Source: CAYZQH01 sp050300015
GTDB lineage: Bacteria; Pseudomonadota; Gammaproteobacteria; Pseudomonadales; Cellvibrionaceae
Length of the DNA stretch: 64,000 nucleotides
Reading direction: 5' to 3'
Assembly (NCBI GenBank): GCA_050300015.1
Contig: JBNKWZ010000021.1
Span: forward strand, 372,001-436,000
Position numbers and translations under genes: made by a program. The notes beneath the pieces are model-generated. The model was not told the origin of the DNA, ran no database searches, and saw nothing but the letters and a program-made list of their open reading frames with translations. Positions 61,401 to 64,000 of this stretch are shown here, one piece after another (position 1 is the stretch's first letter; every line of letters starts with the position of its first letter).

Positions 61401-62501
61401 ATGGGCGGGTCTATGATTAAGGTCTTCGAGCGTTGGTTGGAGCGCTACTTCGCTGAAGAAGAAGCCGTATTGGTGGCGGTGTTGTTGATTGCCGCGGTCG
61501 CAGTGATGGTGACCATGGGTGTGGTATTGGCCCCCATGTTTACCGCCATCATCATCGCCTTTTTAATGCAAGGTTTGGTTGCCAAGTGCCTCAAAATTGG
61601 CATTCCTCATCTCGGTGCTGTGATTATCGCGTTTTTGGTGCTGGTTTTTTCAATTACGGCGGGGTTGTTCGGTTTGTTGCCCGCCATCTGGAAACAAATT
61701 CTCAATTTGGTGACAGAGGCACCGCGGATGATCAAGGAAGGCCAGCACCTATTGCTGTTATTGCCGGAACGTTATCCACAATTTATAACCACTGAGCAAA
61801 TTAACCAGTTGACCAGCGCAGTGGGGGCTGAGTTGGGGAAAACTGGTCAGACTGTCCTCTCGTTCTCAGTTGCTCAACTTCCCATTCTGGTGGGTGTTCT
61901 TATTTATCTGATATTGGTCCCTATTTTGGTTTTTTTCTTTCTAAAAGACGGCGATACGATGTTGGCGTGGGTGGGAAATTTATTGCCCAAAGAACGCCCA
62001 GTCATGAAGCAAATTTGGCGGGAAATGAACCTTCAAATTGCCAATTACGTGCGTGGCAAAGTGGTTGAAATTGTCATTGTGGCTGTGGTCACCAGCATCA
62101 CCTTTAGCTTCCTGAATGTGAATTATGCTTTGTTGTTGGGTATCGTTGTGGGTCTCAGTGTATTAATTCCATATATTGGTGCGGCGGTAGCCACATTACC
62201 CGTATTTTTAATTGGCTTTTTTCAATGGGGGTGGGGCAGTGATTTACTCTATCTCATGATTGCTTATGGCATCATTCAAGCGTTGGATGGTAATGTGTTG
62301 GTGCCCTTGTTGTTTTCCGAAGCGGTTAAGATGCACCCAGTGGCGATTGTGTTGGCAGTGCTGGTGTTTGGCGGGCTATGGGGCTTTTGGGGGGTGTTTT
62401 TTGCGATACCGCTGGCAACGCTTTGTAAAGCGATCTTAAATGCTTGGCCAACGCGTCAGGCAAATACCTCTTCTGTGGTTGACGAATCAGACACACTCTA
62501 A
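61401..62501 (+). CDS. perM: PerM/AI-2E family permease
   Basis: Polytopic inner-membrane protein of 366 residues with about eight helices in the two-block pattern of the AI-2E exporter family (PF01594), including VLIPYIGAAVATLPVFLIGF and the GLWGFWGVFFAIPLATL segment near the C-terminus. The start is either 61401 or the ATG at 61413. Members range from permeases to the quorum-signal exporter TqsA; the substrate is unknown. It follows the TusA-like gene on the same strand. Confidence 0.88.
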   Translation: MGGSMIKVFERWLERYFAEEEAVLVAVLLIAAVAVMVTMGVVLAPMFTAIIIAFLMQGLVAKCLKIGIPHLGAVIIAFLVLVFSITAGLFGLLPAIWKQILNLVTEAPRMIKEGQHLLLLLPERYPQFITTEQINQLTSAVGAELGKTGQTVLSFSVAQLPILVGVLIYLILVPILVFFFLKDGDTMLAWVGNLLPKERPVMKQIWREMNLQIANYVRGKVVEIVIVAVVTSITFSFLNVNYALLLGIVVGLSVLIPYIGAAVATLPVFLIGFFQWGWGSDLLYLMIAYGIIQALDGNVLVPLLFSEAVKMHPVAIVLAVLVFGGLWGFWGVFFAIPLATLCKAILNAWPTRQANTSSVVDESDTL

Positions 62502-62813
62502 AGGTTTTTTGTCTCCGTACTTCTAGCGTCCCCTTTCAGATTCAAATGCGCAATATGAACATTCATGCAACACTGGAAAATTGAGTGCTGCAGTGCAAAA
62601 TAGGTTGGTGTTGATATTGTATTGTTTGTGATGAAGTAGGGTGAATCACTCTTCGTCAGTCGGTCATATGTTCGCGGGCTAAGCGATACGTGTGCAACGG
62701 TTGTTTTTACTCTGCGAATGCGGATCAGATGGACGGCAAGCGGTTAAGATTTGATCCTGCTCGAACAGGCAAACATAGGGGTTAAGTTGCTGCGGTGCAG
62801 CCAAAGGCCTGGC

Positions 62814-62842
62814 TGGATAATTCAAATTGAACTGTGTAGAAT
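62814..62842 (+). promoter_or_regulatory. Promoter candidate upstream of the aceE leader/sRNA
   Basis: TGGATA (62814-62819), 17 bases, TAGAAT (62837-62842). Transcription would start near 62849, about 270 bases before the aceE start. Confidence 0.5.
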
Positions 62843-62848
62843 CGTGGC

Positions 62849-62994
62849 GCCGCAGCGCGGGTAAGCCGAATAACCGTGGTTACCCAAATGTTGCATGCCT
62901 TAAAACCAAAAAGGTATCAAGGCCAGACCTTTCTTAGCCAATCACACCGATTGTTGAAGCCCTAGCATTACTCGCGTAATGTCGGGTGCTTTTT
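62849..62994 (+). ncRNA. Candidate structured leader or small RNA before aceE
   Basis: Between the promoter candidate and a terminator lie about 145 bases able to form several stems: GGGTAA/TTACCC (62860-62886), AAGGT/ACCTT (62910-62932), and a final hairpin with a CATTAC/GTAATG core extended by CCC/GGG and AGC/GCT (62958-62990), followed by TTTTTG. This could be a free-standing small RNA or an attenuator in the aceE leader. No named RNA family is recognised. Confidence 0.4.
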
Positions 62995-63119
62995 GTTATT
63001 TTAGCGGCGACGGTTGTGGAAGGTTGAGGTTTGAACGGGCATCGGGTGACCCATACCGGTATGCCCCCGATATTCTGATAATTGCGCACACTCACGCGCA
63101 GTCGATTGAGGAGACTTGA

Positions 63120-64000
63120 ATGGTCGAGGAAATTGATGCTCTCGAAACCCGAGAGTGGCTTGAAGCTCTAGAATCTGTAGTCCGACATGGTGGTTCAGAG
63201 CGCGCTGCATATTTGCTGGCAAAACTGGCAGACGTAGCGAAGCAGTCCGGTGTACAGACCCCTTCTGGTATCACCACCCCCTACAGCAACACCATCCTTC
63301 CCAGTGCAGAACCCAAAAAGCCCGGTGATAATGATATGGAGCGCCGTATTCGCTCCTTGACACGCTGGAATGCCTTGGCAATGGTGATGCGAGCCAATCA
63401 AAACGATGATGGTTTGGGTGGACATATTTCTACTTTTTCCTCTGCTGCAACACTATACGATGTGGGTTTTAACCATTTTTTCCGAGGAAACGATGGCGAT
63501 CAATTAGGCGACTTGATTTATTTCCAAGGGCATAGCTCGCCAGGAATGTATGCGCGTTCTTTTTTGGAAGGGCGGTTTGACGAGACGCAGTTGGATAGTT
63601 TTCGACGTGAAGTCGATGGCAACGGTTTGTCGTCATACCCGCATCCATGGTTGATGCCAGATTACTGGCAGTTTCCAACCGTTTCGATGGGACTGGGCCC
63701 TATCTGTTCTATTTATCAAGCACATGTGATGCGATATATGTCCGCCCGCTCCATTGTGCCAAGAGGCGATCGAAAAGTTTGGGCCTTCTTGGGGGATGGT
63801 GAGTGTGACGAGCCAGAAACTCTGGGCGCCATTTCTTTAGCCGGTCGCGAGCAATTGGATAATTTGATCTTCGTGATCAACTGTAATCTGCAGCGCTTGG
63901 ATGGCCCTGTGCGAGGAAACGGAAAAATTGTACAAGAACTCGAAGGCGTGTTCCGCGGAGCTGGCTGGAATGTGATTAAGTTGCTTTGGGGGGGACGTTG
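63120..64000 (+). CDS. aceE: Pyruvate dehydrogenase E1 component, 3' part beyond the window
   Basis: N-terminal 293 codons of the thiamine-diphosphate E1 subunit (homodimeric type, normally about 885 residues) of the pyruvate dehydrogenase complex. The ATG at 63120 follows GAGGAGA. The translation begins MVEEIDALETREWLEALESV and contains GGHISTFSSAATLYDVGFNHFFRG, FQGHSSPGMYARSFLEGR and the ThDP/Mg site GDGECDEPETLGAI, all diagnostic of AceE. The frame is open to the end of the window, so the gene is only truncated by the window. Confidence 0.97.
   Translation, partial: MVEEIDALETREWLEALESVVRHGGSERAAYLLAKLADVAKQSGVQTPSGITTPYSNTILPSAEPKKPGDNDMERRIRSLTRWNALAMVMRANQNDDGLGGHISTFSSAATLYDVGFNHFFRGNDGDQLGDLIYFQGHSSPGMYARSFLEGRFDETQLDSFRREVDGNGLSSYPHPWLMPDYWQFPTVSMGLGPICSIYQAHVMRYMSARSIVPRGDRKVWAFLGDGECDEPETLGAISLAGREQLDNLIFVINCNLQRLDGPVRGNGKIVQELEGVFRGAGWNVIKLLWGGR

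Larger units (their letters stand above)
62502..63119 (+). other. Long region upstream of aceE
   Basis: 618 bases with no supported coding sequence. It includes a good promoter candidate (62814-62842) and a terminator-like hairpin (62958-62994) before the aceE ribosome site. No PdhR operator (AATTGGT-N3-ACCAATT) is seen. Small open frames on the minus strand inside aceE and this gap look like shadows. Confidence 0.4.

Noticed and set aside
62502..63119. PdhR operator before aceE
   Set aside because: No AATTGGT-N3-ACCAATT-like sequence could be found in the gap.
1..64000. tRNA or rRNA genes, CRISPR arrays, insertion sequences or prophage
   Set aside because: No cloverleaf-like tRNA, rRNA segment, regularly spaced repeat, transposase or phage gene was recognised on either strand; this was by eye, so a tRNA scan would be the definitive check.

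Overview
The window is a chromosomal stretch of a free-living, motile, respiring gammaproteobacterium. The strongest pointers are the gene order map(-)/rpsB-tsf-pyrH-frr-uppS-cdsA-ispC-rseP-bamA-skp-lpxD-fabZ-lpxA-lpxB-rnhB, a complete ccoNOQP-ccoGHIS block, and motY beside rnt-pyrC. A GH9 glycanase, a decayed arabinofuranosidase-like fragment and a two-component pair resembling the marine 'proteobacterial dedicated sortase' regulators suggest a polysaccharide-degrading marine lineage (Cellvibrionales-like). That placement is inference. No rRNA, tRNA, CRISPR array, prophage or insertion sequence was seen.

Layout. 1-6750: a short-chain amide/urea nitrogen-scavenging cluster (UrtCDE-like ABC transporter, formamidase FmdA, FmdB, aliphatic amidase AmiE, AmiB ATPase). 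7119-9584: GH9 enzyme, then a 3' remnant of a GH62/GH43-like enzyme that still has its terminator. 9703-12505: PdsR/PdsS-like two-component system. 12560-15127: iron storage and peroxide defence (bfr, bfd with a Fur-like box, 2-Cys peroxiredoxin, tpx). 15178-19463: rnt, pyrC, motY under a consensus FliA promoter, and a periplasmic transglutaminase-like/TPR protein. 19635-21538: argG and a small outer-membrane barrel protein.

21650-30300: cbb3 oxidase structural and assembly genes behind an FNR/ANR box placed as in a class II promoter; the block ends in a DsbD_2/TauE-type membrane protein with a His-rich tail. 30729-37527: mgtE, nth, dapC, glnD, map. 37912-52937: translation genes, then isoprenoid, phospholipid, outer-membrane-assembly and lipid A genes, with many overlapping stop/start codons implying translational coupling. 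53457-62501: PilZ protein, coiled-coil membrane protein, YciH, Kv-type channel, LpxH-like phosphoesterase, PAS-GGDEF-EAL protein, BepA, TusA-like protein, PerM. 63120-64000: the start of aceE, cut by the window edge and preceded by a structured, possibly transcribed leader or small RNA.

Functionally, most of the window is core housekeeping. The accessory or regulatory points of interest are the amide cluster, the glycanase/remnant/Pds region, the oxygen- and flagella-linked promoters, the atypical iron-sulfur loop of Nth, the enlarged loop of BamA and the region before aceE. Many start codons were moved downstream of the longest open frame on the basis of ribosome binding sites and family N-termini; these choices are stated entry by entry.
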